This document shows positions 8,288 through 17,839 of a DNA stretch of 64,000 nt, in pieces. Each line of letters starts with the position of its first letter. Positions within the stretch are counted from its first letter, which is position 1. The position numbers and the translations under genes are program-made. The stretch covers positions 1-64,000 of the forward strand of contig NZ_AOIP01000012.1 in NCBI RefSeq assembly GCF_000337535.1, in the 5' to 3' direction. Source of the DNA: Natrialba aegyptia DSM 13077. Lineage in GTDB: Archaea > Halobacteriota > Halobacteria > Halobacteriales > Natrialbaceae. Under the pieces are notes generated by a model. The model worked only from the letters and a program-made list of their open reading frames with translations, had not been told where the DNA came from and did no database searches.

Positions 8288-10948
8288 ATGGACTCGCGCA
8301 CGCAAGAGCGCGTTGAGGAGTGGGATTCTCGCTCGTTCAGTGGTGGTTTCGACGGCCTCTCTGATCTCGCTGACGGTGGCTTTTCGGGAGCCGTCGCTGC
8401 GGGTGGTTCGTGGCTGTATATGCTTAACGGCCGCATCGTCGGCGTTCTCGGCGGTGAAATCACGGATTTCGAGGATGCTACGGGAACCGTTTACCAGGCA
8501 CCGCACCCGTCGTTACCGTTGCTCTGTACGATGAAAGCGCACGGGGGCGACGTTCAGGCGAAGTACTACACGAACGAAACGCCGCTCCGGGAGGTCGACG
8601 AGACGCTCCAGAGCGGATCGTTTACCGGCTATATCGAACTGAGCGAGAACGTTCTCAGCGGCGATTACTACGCGGTTTACTACGGTGGTCGTCGGATGGC
8701 AGCCGCCTACATCGGGAACGCAGAACGGCTTATTACCGGCGACGAGGCCTTCGATCGAGCCGACGATGAGGTCGGCATCTACGAGGTCATCGATGTCGAA
8801 ATCGAGGTCACTGACGTGCCGGGAACAGAAGCGCCAGCAGTGGAGACCGGGACGGAGACGGACACGGACGACAGCGAAACTACCGAAGGCAGGGCGGCGA
8901 CGAGCCACCACGCAGACGTATCCGACCCGGCGGCGGACGACTACGGATCCGTCAACGACACGAGCACGGCGGAGCCGACCGCTGACCCGACCGAGTCAGC
9001 GATCGATCCGATCGACGTTTCCGGCACCGAGTCGGCCGTCTCGGGAAGCGGTATCACCGAGAGCGGCGATTCGAAACTTACAGCGCCTGATTCCGACGAC
9101 TCGGACGGAATCACGGCACCGGCAGATGGTGTCAGTACAACGGATGCCGACTCACCAACTGACCCCACACAAGCACGGTCAGGTGCTCCGGACGAGTCCC
9201 CGGCCCAGGGCGGGATGACGGCCAATCCGGACCCAGAGACGGTCGAAGCAGCAGCGGAGGAACTCGACCAGAACGATATTTCGTGGCTCGAAGACGACGG
9301 GGACGACGGGGACGAGGGGGACAAGGGGGACGATGCTGACGACTCGGAGACAACAACGCCATCCGCCGATCCCGACACGGAGACAGCGGATTCGGCTCAA
9401 CCCCGAACCCAATCCCAATCACAGTCCCAGTCCCAGTCCCAGCCCCAGGAACGAACGCAGGAACAGTCGAACGGCCGCCGGCAGCACCGGAACCAGCCCC
9501 AACCCCAGGAACGGAATCCGGATCGAGATCACAACGTCCCCTCGTCTCGATCACGGGACCCGCCCCAGACTCCACACCGGTCCGCCGACCCCGCCGCCTC
9601 TGCCGACCCTGCCGGTCCAGTCGATCCTGACGCAGACGATCCCGACGCAGCAGAACTCGACCAGCAGTTCGAAGCCGAAGAGCAGTGGCGCGAAACCCGG
9701 TCGATCCCCTCGCTCGATCCCGACAACTCGGCGACCGCGGACGTGGACGCGGATACAGACACAGATTCCACTGCCGGTTCTCGGTCCACATCCGCTGTAA
9801 CAGCCCCATCCCGAACCACCAACGCCCAGCAAGCCCCTTCAAACGGCGATCGAAAGACTCCAGAGACGAACACTGAAACCCAATCGAGTTCATCGTCGTC
9901 TGCTCGGGGATCGCACTCGACGGAAGGAACGCGACGATCGAACAGTTCGGACACGGCATCGGCTGATGCTACCCCAACTGACGACCGACACAAACGCCAG
10001 CTCACCCAGTATACGCGCCGAATCGAAGAACTCGAATCGAAACACGACGCGCTCGCGAACAAGGCTCGCGAACTCAAATCCGAGCGTGACGAGTTACGGG
10101 CCGAAAACCAGGAACTCGCGGCGACGATCGAACAGCTTCGCGGGCGCGTTTCGGAACTCGAGACCGAACTCGAGCAGGCTCGTGCAGGATCGGGTACCGG
10201 CTCCCGACCAGTCGACGCCGAAACCCACCTTTCTCCTGCACAGGCGCTCTCGGGGACGAACCTCTTCGTGCGCTACGCCTCCAAGAGCCAACCGACCCTC
10301 GAAACCGCACACGACGGCGGTGCCGACCGGAGCGAGGTCGCGACGAACCTGCGCCTCGAACACCACACCGAGTTCGACGCCGCGAGCGTCGCCGTCGAAG
10401 ACCAACCCTACGAGGCGTTTCTCACCGAGACGATCGAGCACCGCTTCGTCGACTGGCTCACCGAACGAGTTCTCTACGAGATCCGCGATACCGGCCACGC
10501 CGACGGTCTGGCCGACCTCTACGATGCGATCCCGCGCATCGACCGCGCCGAACTCGGGGCGACGATCTCGCTCGCGGACGACGATACCGACGACGTCCCC
10601 GACCAGGTGACGTTCGATGTCGTCGCCTTCGACAAGATGGGGAACCCGCTCGTCCTCGCGACGTTCAACGACTCGCGCGAACCCGCCAGCCAGGCACTGC
10701 TCGAAGAACTCGAAGAGGCGGCTTCGGCAGTGAAGGCGAACTATCCGGATCTCGCAGCCGCCGTCGCCGTAACGTCGAGTTACTTCGAGCCCGGTGCACT
10801 CGAGGTTGCAGAACAGGCAACGAGCAGCGGCTTTCTCAGCCGCGGCTCGAAGTTGAGTTACGTCAACCTCTCGCGAAAGAGCGGCTACCACCTCTGTCTG
10901 GTCGAATCGCGCAGTGAGGGGTTCCACATGAACGTTCCAGAACTCTAG
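8288..10948 (+). CDS. Large acidic coiled-coil protein, haloarchaeal family (DUF7527-like)
   Basis: An 886-aa protein in four parts. Residues 1-185 form a conserved globular domain (GGFDGLSDLADGGFSG, GSWLYMLNGRIVGVLGGEI, SGDYYAVYYGGRRMAAAYIG). Residues ~186-560 are acidic, low-complexity and likely disordered, including a QSQSQSQSQ run encoded by hexanucleotide repeats. Residues ~566-640 form a coiled coil (RRIEELESKHDALANKAREL). Residues ~648-886 form a second domain (TFDVVAFDKMGNPLVLATF, VAVTSSYFEPGALEVAEQA). Databases often label such proteins regulators without proof. The C-terminal beta-strand pattern resembles an inactive PD-(D/E)XK nuclease fold, which is a weak inference. Confidence 0.8.
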   Translation: MDSRTQERVEEWDSRSFSGGFDGLSDLADGGFSGAVAAGGSWLYMLNGRIVGVLGGEITDFEDATGTVYQAPHPSLPLLCTMKAHGGDVQAKYYTNETPLREVDETLQSGSFTGYIELSENVLSGDYYAVYYGGRRMAAAYIGNAERLITGDEAFDRADDEVGIYEVIDVEIEVTDVPGTEAPAVETGTETDTDDSETTEGRAATSHHADVSDPAADDYGSVNDTSTAEPTADPTESAIDPIDVSGTESAVSGSGITESGDSKLTAPDSDDSDGITAPADGVSTTDADSPTDPTQARSGAPDESPAQGGMTANPDPETVEAAAEELDQNDISWLEDDGDDGDEGDKGDDADDSETTTPSADPDTETADSAQPRTQSQSQSQSQSQPQERTQEQSNGRRQHRNQPQPQERNPDRDHNVPSSRSRDPPQTPHRSADPAASADPAGPVDPDADDPDAAELDQQFEAEEQWRETRSIPSLDPDNSATADVDADTDTDSTAGSRSTSAVTAPSRTTNAQQAPSNGDRKTPETNTETQSSSSSSARGSHSTEGTRRSNSSDTASADATPTDDRHKRQLTQYTRRIEELESKHDALANKARELKSERDELRAENQELAATIEQLRGRVSELETELEQARAGSGTGSRPVDAETHLSPAQALSGTNLFVRYASKSQPTLETAHDGGADRSEVATNLRLEHHTEFDAASVAVEDQPYEAFLTETIEHRFVDWLTERVLYEIRDTGHADGLADLYDAIPRIDRAELGATISLADDDTDDVPDQVTFDVVAFDKMGNPLVLATFNDSREPASQALLEELEEAASAVKANYPDLAAAVAVTSSYFEPGALEVAEQATSSGFLSRGSKLSYVNLSRKSGYHLCLVESRSEGFHMNVPEL

Positions 10949-11148
10949 TCGACAGCATTTGCTTTCTCCGAAACGAACCAGTAGCGTCCACTGCTACCAC
11001 CAGGTGAACGCGGACGAGTTCTCACTGCCGAGAACAGTACGGATCGAGAGATACTTCACCGACCGGAGATAGTCGTGCGGAGCGGTGAAGGATCGAGATT
11101 ACTCTGTTCGAGGCAAGCTAGCGCTGTCGACTGATCAGTTTCCAGGCG

Positions 11149-11454
11149 TTAGCTGTCGGCCTCTGCGACGTCTTCGATCTTCATGCCCTCGAGCTTGTCG
11201 ACGATGTCGTCGATTTTGCCGTCGAGTTCGTCGACGAACTCGACGGTACGCTCGGTTTTGATGGCACCCTGGCTGGAGGGCTCGATGAGGTTTTCTTCCT
11301 CGAGAACGCGGAGGGAGTAGCGAACCTTGTGGTGGGGGTAGCCGGTTTCGTTGGACATCTTCACGATACCGATGGGTTCGTTTTCGATGACCATCTTCAG
11401 GACCTGCAGATGTCGTTCGAGCATATCGACTTCCTTCTCAAGTCGGTCTATCAT
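11149..11454 (-). CDS. Winged helix-turn-helix transcriptional regulator, small
   Basis: A 101-aa protein. An N-terminal helix (RLEKEVDMLERHLQVLKMV) leads into a winged helix: ENEPIGIVKMSNETGYPHHKVRYSLRVLEEENLIEPSSQGAIKTERT. A C-terminal amphipathic helix (VDELDGKIDDIVDKLEGMKI) could dimerise. This layout is a haloarchaeal family of single-domain wHTH proteins. The promoter has a TATA box (cttttaaaag, 11480-11489) 26-35 bp from the ATG and a ctctct-agg-agagag palindrome next to it, suggesting autoregulation (inference). Confidence 0.85.
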   Translation of the reverse strand: MIDRLEKEVDMLERHLQVLKMVIENEPIGIVKMSNETGYPHHKVRYSLRVLEEENLIEPSSQGAIKTERTVEFVDELDGKIDDIVDKLEGMKIEDVAEADS

Positions 11455-11810
11455 GGCATTTGTTAACTTGTCTTTGTAGCTTTTAAAAGTTACTCTCTAG
11501 GAGAGAGCCGTCCACTCTCAACTCGGTGGTCGTTTTTGAGAGTAGTTAACGCTTCCGCTTGCGAGGCACACACATGAATGATGATGATCTATTTTGCCGG
11601 GTAGCGAGTTCGTGCGGACGAATCAGGCGCAGCTATCAGCTTACCCCCCCCCCTCTGTCGGTCGCTGCAAACGTGGATGGATGCGTGTATTCTCGCGCTC
11701 AGGTGGCGGAAATATACCCATAACTGTGTATATGTTGGCAGTCTCGTTCCGGGTGACGCCCCGGTGATACCGTAATCTGTTTATCGGATCGGCAAGAATC
11801 CGCCGCTGTT
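11455..11810. promoter_or_regulatory. Intergenic region with two divergent promoters and palindromes
   Basis: No gene is seen. The left part holds the leaderless promoter of the winged-helix gene (TATA 11480-11489, minus strand), a perfect 6-bp-arm palindrome at 11493-11507, and a further gagagtagttaac motif near 11540 that repeats the gttaac of 11462-11467 in opposite sense. A run of ten C residues spans 11644-11653. The right part holds gtttatcg (11779-11786), 25-32 bp before purA, the likely TATA box of a leaderless purA transcript. Confidence 0.5.
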
Positions 11811-13217
11811 ATGACCGTCACAATCGTCGGGGCTCAACTCGGCGACGAAGGCAAGGGCGGCGTCGTTGACCTCTACGGCGACACCGCCGATGTCGTCGCC
11901 CGCTATCAGGGCGGCGACAACGCTGGACATACCGTCGTCCACGACGGTGAAGAGTACAAGCTATCGCTCGTTCCGTCGGGAGCCGTCCGGGGCAAGGTCG
12001 GCGTCCTCGGAAACGGCTGTGTCGTCAACCCCGAGACGCTGTTCGAGGAGATCGACGCGCTTCGCGAGCGCGGGTTGGACCCGGACGTTCGCGTCGCAGA
12101 GCGCGCCCACGTGATCCTCCCGTACCACCGCGCACTCGACGGGATCGAAGAGGAAGAAAAGGACGACCTCGCCGCCGGCACGACCGGGCGCGGCATCGGT
12201 CCCACCTACGAGGACAAGGCCGGCCGACGCGGCGTCCGCATCGGCGACCTGCTCGATCCCGACGCCCTCCGCGACCGACTCGAGTACGTCGTCCCCCAGA
12301 AGAAAGCCCTCGCCGAGGAGGTCTTCGGCAAAGAAACCGGCGAGGCGTTCGATATCGACCATCTATACGACACCTACCGCGAGTTCGGCGAGCGCCTCGC
12401 TGAGGAGGACATGACCGTCGACTGCGGTACCTTCCTCCAAGAGCGCATCGACGCTGACGAGAGCGTCATGCTCGAAGGCGCACAGGGAACCTCGATCGAC
12501 ATCGACCACGGCATCTATCCCTACGTCACCTCTTCGAACCCGACCGCGGGCGGGGCGACGGTCGGAACCGGACTCGGCCCGACGGTCGTCGGCCAGGGCG
12601 AGGTCATCGGCATCATCAAGGCCTACCTCTCGCGGGTCGGCACCGGCCCGCTCCCGACCGAACTGGGCGGCGTCGAGGGCCAGACCCCCGACTACGATCC
12701 CGCTGGGGCCAGTGCGGACGAGGAAGAACTCGCGACCTACATCCGCGACGAGGGCGGCGAGTACGGCACCGTCACCGGCCGCCCCCGCCGCGTCGGCTGG
12801 CTCGACATGCCGATGTTGCGCCACGCCGCGCGCGCGAACGGCTTTACCGGCCTCGCGATCAACCACATCGACGTGCTCGCCGGTCTGGACGAGGTGAAAG
12901 TCGGCCACAGCTACGAGTTCGACGCCGCCGACTCGGCGAGCAATCAGAACGCAGCCCGTTCCGATGACGGCGACGAACTCCTGACGATGCCCCCGACCAC
13001 CGAACAGTGGGGCCGCTGCGAGGCGACGTTCAAGGCGTTCGACGGCTGGGAGGACGTCGACTGGGCCGCCGTGGCCGAGGAGGGCTACGACGCGATTCCG
13101 GAGAACGCCCGCACCTACCTCGAGTACGTCAGCGATGAACTCGAGACGCCGATCTACGCGGTCGGCGTCGGGCCGGGTCGGGAGGAAACCGTCATCGTCG
13201 AGACGCCCGACGAGTAG
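11811..13217 (+). CDS. purA: Adenylosuccinate synthase
   Basis: A 468-aa GTP-dependent enzyme that joins IMP and aspartate in the first committed step of AMP synthesis. The N-terminal P-loop is GAQLGDEGKGGVVDLYGD. The IMP-binding NAGHT loop is GGDNAGHTVVHDGEEYK, followed by the signature GRGIGPTYEDKAGRRGVR. Later come EGAQGTSIDIDHGIYPYVTSSN and TGRPRRVGWLDM. Length slightly exceeds bacterial PurA because of an acidic insertion (SADEEELATYIRDEGGE) and a halophilic surface. A TATA-like box lies 25-32 bp upstream. Confidence 0.97.
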   Translation: MTVTIVGAQLGDEGKGGVVDLYGDTADVVARYQGGDNAGHTVVHDGEEYKLSLVPSGAVRGKVGVLGNGCVVNPETLFEEIDALRERGLDPDVRVAERAHVILPYHRALDGIEEEEKDDLAAGTTGRGIGPTYEDKAGRRGVRIGDLLDPDALRDRLEYVVPQKKALAEEVFGKETGEAFDIDHLYDTYREFGERLAEEDMTVDCGTFLQERIDADESVMLEGAQGTSIDIDHGIYPYVTSSNPTAGGATVGTGLGPTVVGQGEVIGIIKAYLSRVGTGPLPTELGGVEGQTPDYDPAGASADEEELATYIRDEGGEYGTVTGRPRRVGWLDMPMLRHAARANGFTGLAINHIDVLAGLDEVKVGHSYEFDAADSASNQNAARSDDGDELLTMPPTTEQWGRCEATFKAFDGWEDVDWAAVAEEGYDAIPENARTYLEYVSDELETPIYAVGVGPGREETVIVETPDE

Positions 13218-13284
13218 CGACTCGACGGTCTTCAATCCGTCTCCGATCTACCTCCGGTCACAGCCGCTCCCGTGACAGCGACGG

Positions 13285-15669
13285 CTACGAGATCGGGTAC
13301 AGCAACTGTTTTTGTTCTTCCGGCCAGTAGAACTGTCCGTCGTAGTATATCGGACGGATCGTGTTCGAGATGTACTCGTTGAGACCGTCCGGTTCGATTT
13401 CGTGTGTGATCGTCGCCGGAATCAAGCGCTTTCGTTCCGGCCGGTTTCCTCGCCAGTGGGCGCCGACCGGATCAACCGGGAACGGGACGGAGACTCCTTT
13501 AATAGTGCCGTCATCAGACGTGTGCAGGGATTGAATTTCCGAGGGACGCCACTTCGCGACGAACCGGTGCGTTCCATCTCCGACGACGATCCCGCCGTCA
13601 CCACCGGCACCGCCGCCACCACCGTCATCACCGGAACTGACGGTCGCACAGGTGTGTGCCGTCGCGAGGCTCTGGCCGTACAGGAGCAGTTCGCCGATCG
13701 TCGTCGAGATTGCAGCCTCCTCGTCACCGCTGTCCTCGGTCGGCGCTTCCGGCGTGCTGTAGCCCGCCACACCGGCGATGCTTCCCGTCTCGACGAGTTC
13801 AGTCGCGACCGTCGTGGCGTTCGTCGCATCGAGTTGGAACAGCCCGACCTCGTTTCCGGAGAGATCGGCCGGCTGCAGCGCGCCGTCGGTACACGCCAGT
13901 CCGCGCCCCGTTTCGTCGCACTCGCCGATGTAGTGCAGGAAATCGGCTCCGGTCTCGAACACGGCATCGAGTTCAGCGCGCGTCGGTTCGTCGACGCGTT
14001 CGACGCGGGGCGAGACGGCGTCCGATCGGCGGGTGTAGGTGTCGACGACGGCGGTTCGTGTCGATTCTGAAACGCGGTCGGTTGCGAAAACGATGACGAC
14101 GGTGCGGTCGTCCGATTGGTGTTCGAGATCGGAGAGCCGGTTCTCGTAGGCTGTGAGGGTGGCTGTAAAGGTCGTCCGCCGGGCGGAAGTAGCGGGGGTG
14201 GAACGGGTCTGTTGGCGGGCCTCGGTGGCGTCCGCGTTCGTTTCCGTCGACGCCCTGGTCGCGTCCGCTTCCGTCCCCGTCTCCGTCTCGCTGCCCGTCC
14301 CCGTCTCCGTCTTCAGGGCCGAACGCGATCCGAGCACGCCGTGTATTCGTCGCCTCACAGCCAGTTCGTCCACACTGGTTGCCGTCTCGGCAGCCCGCTC
14401 ACGATTCCGTTCCCGTTCCCGTTTCCGCTCCCGTGCCCGTGCCCGTGCCGATGGCGGCTCGATCGCAGCGAGGTCATAGAGCAGATGCGGGAGCGCGCTG
14501 ACGTGCTCGATCGTCGGGTCGACGGTCATCCGATAGGGCCATCGCGGTAGGATCTCCTCGATCGTCCCGTCGGAAAAGGACAGATACGTCCGGACGCGCT
14601 CGGCGATCGGCTTCCCCGGACAGTCCGTCAATTCGATTCCGGCGCTTCGAAGCTGCTCGGATTCGACCACCGTTAGTTCAGTTGGCTCGACCCACGACGC
14701 CAGCAGGTCGAGGAAAAACGTCCGCCGCAGGAGCGCTCGAACGTCCGTTGGGAACGCGGGACCGGCACTGAACTCGTGGAGCAGTCCGTGTTGTGGAGAC
14801 CGAAGAACAGGTGCGTCTGTCGCGGTTCGGTCGGTACGGGCCGGTGTTCGGACGCGCGCACTGAGATAGTACGCAAGCGGTGCCACCGTAAAGAGTGCTG
14901 ATAGCTCGTTCGGTACGACGAGTTCGAGATCGGTCTCGGGCGTCGCGTCGCGAACCGCGTCGGGAACGCGGGTTTCGTCAGCATCGGCGTCAACCGAGAG
15001 CAGCGGCGGGTAGCCCCGATAGTTGCGGTGGACGCGGTCGACGGTCGTCGTCTCGATCGAGGCGGAGAGGTGCGAGAGTGCGGTGGCGACGCCGTCGGGC
15101 GTCGGAGCGACCGTCACCTCGTCGCGCGGGTAATCGACGGGTGACTTGAAGCCCACGGTCACTCGCGTCGGGTGGGGAAACGAAATCGTCAGCGGGCCGC
15201 GCGAGCGGTTTCGAAGCGTCGCCGGGCCATCGAACCGGAGCCGGACGAAGATGTTCGATTCGAACCGGCAGACGTAGGAACCGTCCGAGAGCGTCAACTC
15301 CTCGTCTCCGGCCTCGACGGAGAGCCGCGAGTTCTGAAACGACGAGTCGTCCCGCTTCGTAACCGATTCGAACGCCGAGTCGGGGCTGTGATCGGCGGCT
15401 GCGTCGCCGTTGCCGTCACCGCCGGTGCCGCGTCGGTCGCCGGCCTCGTCCAGGCGCGTGATATCGACCATATTCAACAGGTCGTATCGGAGTTCGGAGA
15501 CGCGACCGACGGCCGTGGCGTCGATCGGTTCGTCGAACGCGTGGGGATCGTCCAGTCGATCCCAGCCGACGAGACCGAACGAAACGGTGTTTCCAGCGAT
15601 ATCACTGGCTCGAAGCGTTGTCCCGCGTATCGAAACGGTCACGGGATCGGTATCTGTGGAGTGACTCAT
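13285..15669 (-). CDS. Haloarchaeal protein with a degenerate CHAT-like C-terminal domain
   Basis: A 794-aa protein. Its start ATG overlaps the stop of the upstream histidine kinase (ATGA), so translation is coupled. The N-terminal ~400 residues are an unrecognised beta-rich domain (VTVSIRGTTLRASDIAGNTVSFGL). A charged low-complexity linker with ERKRERERNRER and GSETETGTE runs follows. The region ~540-690 reads like a CHAT/caspase-like domain: VIVFATDRV, then ADFLHYIGECDE near residue 579 and LACTDGALQPADLSGNEVGLFQLDA. The usual catalytic His-Gly-His and Cys positions are replaced, so protease activity is unlikely. The CHAT assignment is inference from motif order. Confidence 0.7.
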   Translation of the reverse strand: MSHSTDTDPVTVSIRGTTLRASDIAGNTVSFGLVGWDRLDDPHAFDEPIDATAVGRVSELRYDLLNMVDITRLDEAGDRRGTGGDGNGDAAADHSPDSAFESVTKRDDSSFQNSRLSVEAGDEELTLSDGSYVCRFESNIFVRLRFDGPATLRNRSRGPLTISFPHPTRVTVGFKSPVDYPRDEVTVAPTPDGVATALSHLSASIETTTVDRVHRNYRGYPPLLSVDADADETRVPDAVRDATPETDLELVVPNELSALFTVAPLAYYLSARVRTPARTDRTATDAPVLRSPQHGLLHEFSAGPAFPTDVRALLRRTFFLDLLASWVEPTELTVVESEQLRSAGIELTDCPGKPIAERVRTYLSFSDGTIEEILPRWPYRMTVDPTIEHVSALPHLLYDLAAIEPPSARARARERKRERERNRERAAETATSVDELAVRRRIHGVLGSRSALKTETGTGSETETGTEADATRASTETNADATEARQQTRSTPATSARRTTFTATLTAYENRLSDLEHQSDDRTVVIVFATDRVSESTRTAVVDTYTRRSDAVSPRVERVDEPTRAELDAVFETGADFLHYIGECDETGRGLACTDGALQPADLSGNEVGLFQLDATNATTVATELVETGSIAGVAGYSTPEAPTEDSGDEEAAISTTIGELLLYGQSLATAHTCATVSSGDDGGGGGAGGDGGIVVGDGTHRFVAKWRPSEIQSLHTSDDGTIKGVSVPFPVDPVGAHWRGNRPERKRLIPATITHEIEPDGLNEYISNTIRPIYYDGQFYWPEEQKQLLYPIS

Positions 15670-17684
15670 CGTGTGTCCTCACCAGTCGCGTTCGTGTGCT
15701 CGTCCTCGGTTTCGTCTCCGTCACTGTCTCCGTCTCCGCCTCCGCCGTTGTCCCCCTTACCGTCCCCGTCACTGGCCTCGCCGGTCGGTTTCAATCGGTG
15801 GGCAGGACTACCACTGTCCGGCTCCGGCTCGGTCGTGGAGTCGGGTTCAGGGTCCGCCTCAGAATCAGAACCAGAGTCAGAATCAGAGTCAGATTCGGGT
15901 TCGAATCGAGAGCGCGTTTCCAATCCATCAACCAAACCGGCAGTCGACTCGCTTCCAAACGCCGCTCCGGAACCCCGTTCGCGGTCGAGTTCGCTCGGCC
16001 GTTCGAGCGGACTGGACGCTTCGCTGAACTCGAATCGTGCGCCGGGCGTCGCGGTATCGGCAGTATTCGCTGCCGACGAGAGGTCGAGAGTCCAGCCGTG
16101 TTCCGCGGCGATCTGTGCGACGATCGCGAGGCCGAGGCCGGTGTTGTCGGCCGTACTCGACTGGCCGGGTTCGAGGACCGAGTCGCGTTCGCCCGGCGGA
16201 ATGCCGGGGCCGTCGTCCTCGACGGCGAAGCCGTTCGGGAGGGAGTCGACGCGCACGCTGACCGCTGGGCCGGCGTGTTCGATCGCGTTCCGAAAGAGGT
16301 TCTCGAATAGTTGGAGGAGGCGGCCGCGGTCGGCTGCGAGTTGGGTGTCGCTCGTGGCCTCGAGCGAGGCCGTGTCGGTGTCGACGTTGTTCCAAGCGGT
16401 TGTGGCGATCGTGTCGATATCGACTGGCGGTGGGTCCTCGACGCGCTTGCCGCGGGCCATCGTCAGCACGTCCTCGATCAGCCGCTTCATGCGGTCGTGT
16501 GCACGCTGAATTTCCTCGAGTTCAGCCGTTGCCGTTGGAGCGGCCGCGGCCTCGTCCGTTTGGCTCTCCCGGGCTTTCTGGAGTGCGAGTTCGAGATAGC
16601 CGTCGGCGACGCCGAGCGGGTTTCGGAGGTCGTGGCTGACGATACTCGCGAACTGGTCGAGGCGTTCGTTCTTGCGCTGGAGTTCGCGCTCGCGCAGTTT
16701 GAGTTCGGTGAGGTCGGTGTAGATCAGATAGCCGCGGGTCGTGCCGTCGGTGGTTGCGACGGGGATGTTTCGAAGCAAGAACGGTCGTGGCCCGTCGGCG
16801 GTTTCGCGGACGACCTCGACGTCGGCGCGTTCGGTGAGTTCGGTTTCGACGAGGTGTGTCGGGTGTGACTGTGTTTGCGTTTGCGTTTGTATCTGTGTCT
16901 GTGCCCGTGTCCGTTCCTGCCCAGGCACACCGGCGGTATCGGCCGATTCCGGTTTCGGTTCCGTTTCCGTTCCTGTTCCCGGCCCTGTCCCTTCCGTCGT
17001 GTCAGCCCCCTCAGTCGCCGTCATCCGTGCCGGGAGGAGGAGTTCCGTAAGCGGTTCGCCGACGGCGTCTGCGGCGTCGTACCCGAAGACGCGGATGAAC
17101 GCAGAGTTGATAGCATCGACCAGTTGCGTGCCGTCTTCGATTCGATACTGCAAGGCGGCGTCGGGAACGTTCTCGAACAGCGCCGCGAACTGATCCCGTT
17201 CGGTCTCGAGCGCGCTCTGGTAGGTGACCCGGTTGCGAGCGTTCGTGACCGTCGCGACGAAGAGTTCGCCGAGGTGGCGATCGGCCTCCGAGAACGCGGC
17301 CGGCTCCGTGGCGTGAAACTGGACGACGCCACCGAACTCGAGCGGGATCGACAGCACCGATCGAAACGCGTCGCTCGTGGGTGCGGCGTCCGGAGCCGTC
17401 GTCAGATCGTCGACGACGTACGTCCTGTCCTCGCGGTATGTCTTCCCCGCGATACCCGCGTCGGCCGCGAGCGGTTCGGCCGGGATCAATCCCGCAGTGT
17501 TTGCCGCCTGTGGTTCGAACGCGCCGTCCTCGACGGTACAGATGCTCGCGGCATCGAACTCGATAATGCGATCGACGCCGCTGATGGCGCGCGTATAGAC
17601 TTCCGCGACCGACTCACAGGCCTCGAGATCGGTCGCGAGGCGGCCCAGCTGGGCAACACTATCTCCGAGATGAGCGGCCCCCAT
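15666..17684 (-). CDS. GAF-PAS sensor histidine kinase
   Basis: A 672-aa cytoplasmic histidine kinase with no TM segment. A GAF domain covers residues ~10-160. A PAS domain (~165-330) is interrupted by a low-complexity insert rich in TQ repeats (residues ~235-280). The H-box ASIVSHDLRNPLG places the phosphorylated His at residue 351. The ATPase domain has the N-box FENLFRNAIEHA (Asn466), G1 EDDGPGIPPGE and G2 TGLGLAIV. The C-terminal ~100 residues form an acidic DSDSDSGSDS tail. No receiver domain or cognate regulator lies next to it. The coupled downstream gene is the CHAT-like protein, a possible output partner. Confidence 0.92.
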   Translation of the reverse strand: MGAAHLGDSVAQLGRLATDLEACESVAEVYTRAISGVDRIIEFDAASICTVEDGAFEPQAANTAGLIPAEPLAADAGIAGKTYREDRTYVVDDLTTAPDAAPTSDAFRSVLSIPLEFGGVVQFHATEPAAFSEADRHLGELFVATVTNARNRVTYQSALETERDQFAALFENVPDAALQYRIEDGTQLVDAINSAFIRVFGYDAADAVGEPLTELLLPARMTATEGADTTEGTGPGTGTETEPKPESADTAGVPGQERTRAQTQIQTQTQTQSHPTHLVETELTERADVEVVRETADGPRPFLLRNIPVATTDGTTRGYLIYTDLTELKLRERELQRKNERLDQFASIVSHDLRNPLGVADGYLELALQKARESQTDEAAAAPTATAELEEIQRAHDRMKRLIEDVLTMARGKRVEDPPPVDIDTIATTAWNNVDTDTASLEATSDTQLAADRGRLLQLFENLFRNAIEHAGPAVSVRVDSLPNGFAVEDDGPGIPPGERDSVLEPGQSSTADNTGLGLAIVAQIAAEHGWTLDLSSAANTADTATPGARFEFSEASSPLERPSELDRERGSGAAFGSESTAGLVDGLETRSRFEPESDSDSDSGSDSEADPEPDSTTEPEPDSGSPAHRLKPTGEASDGDGKGDNGGGGDGDSDGDETEDEHTNATGEDTR

Positions 17685-17839
17685 CGACCACGATCACCTC
17701 GCTGGATAGTGTTCGGCTCCGTGCAACTCGTTGTCTCATTGGGAATGAGATACACAGTGTCGTATATATGTTCACTGGTTGCCCATTTCGGTGCGTCCGT
17801 TCCCGAAGCCTTTTGCTGTATGCGATACGCCTACGAAGT

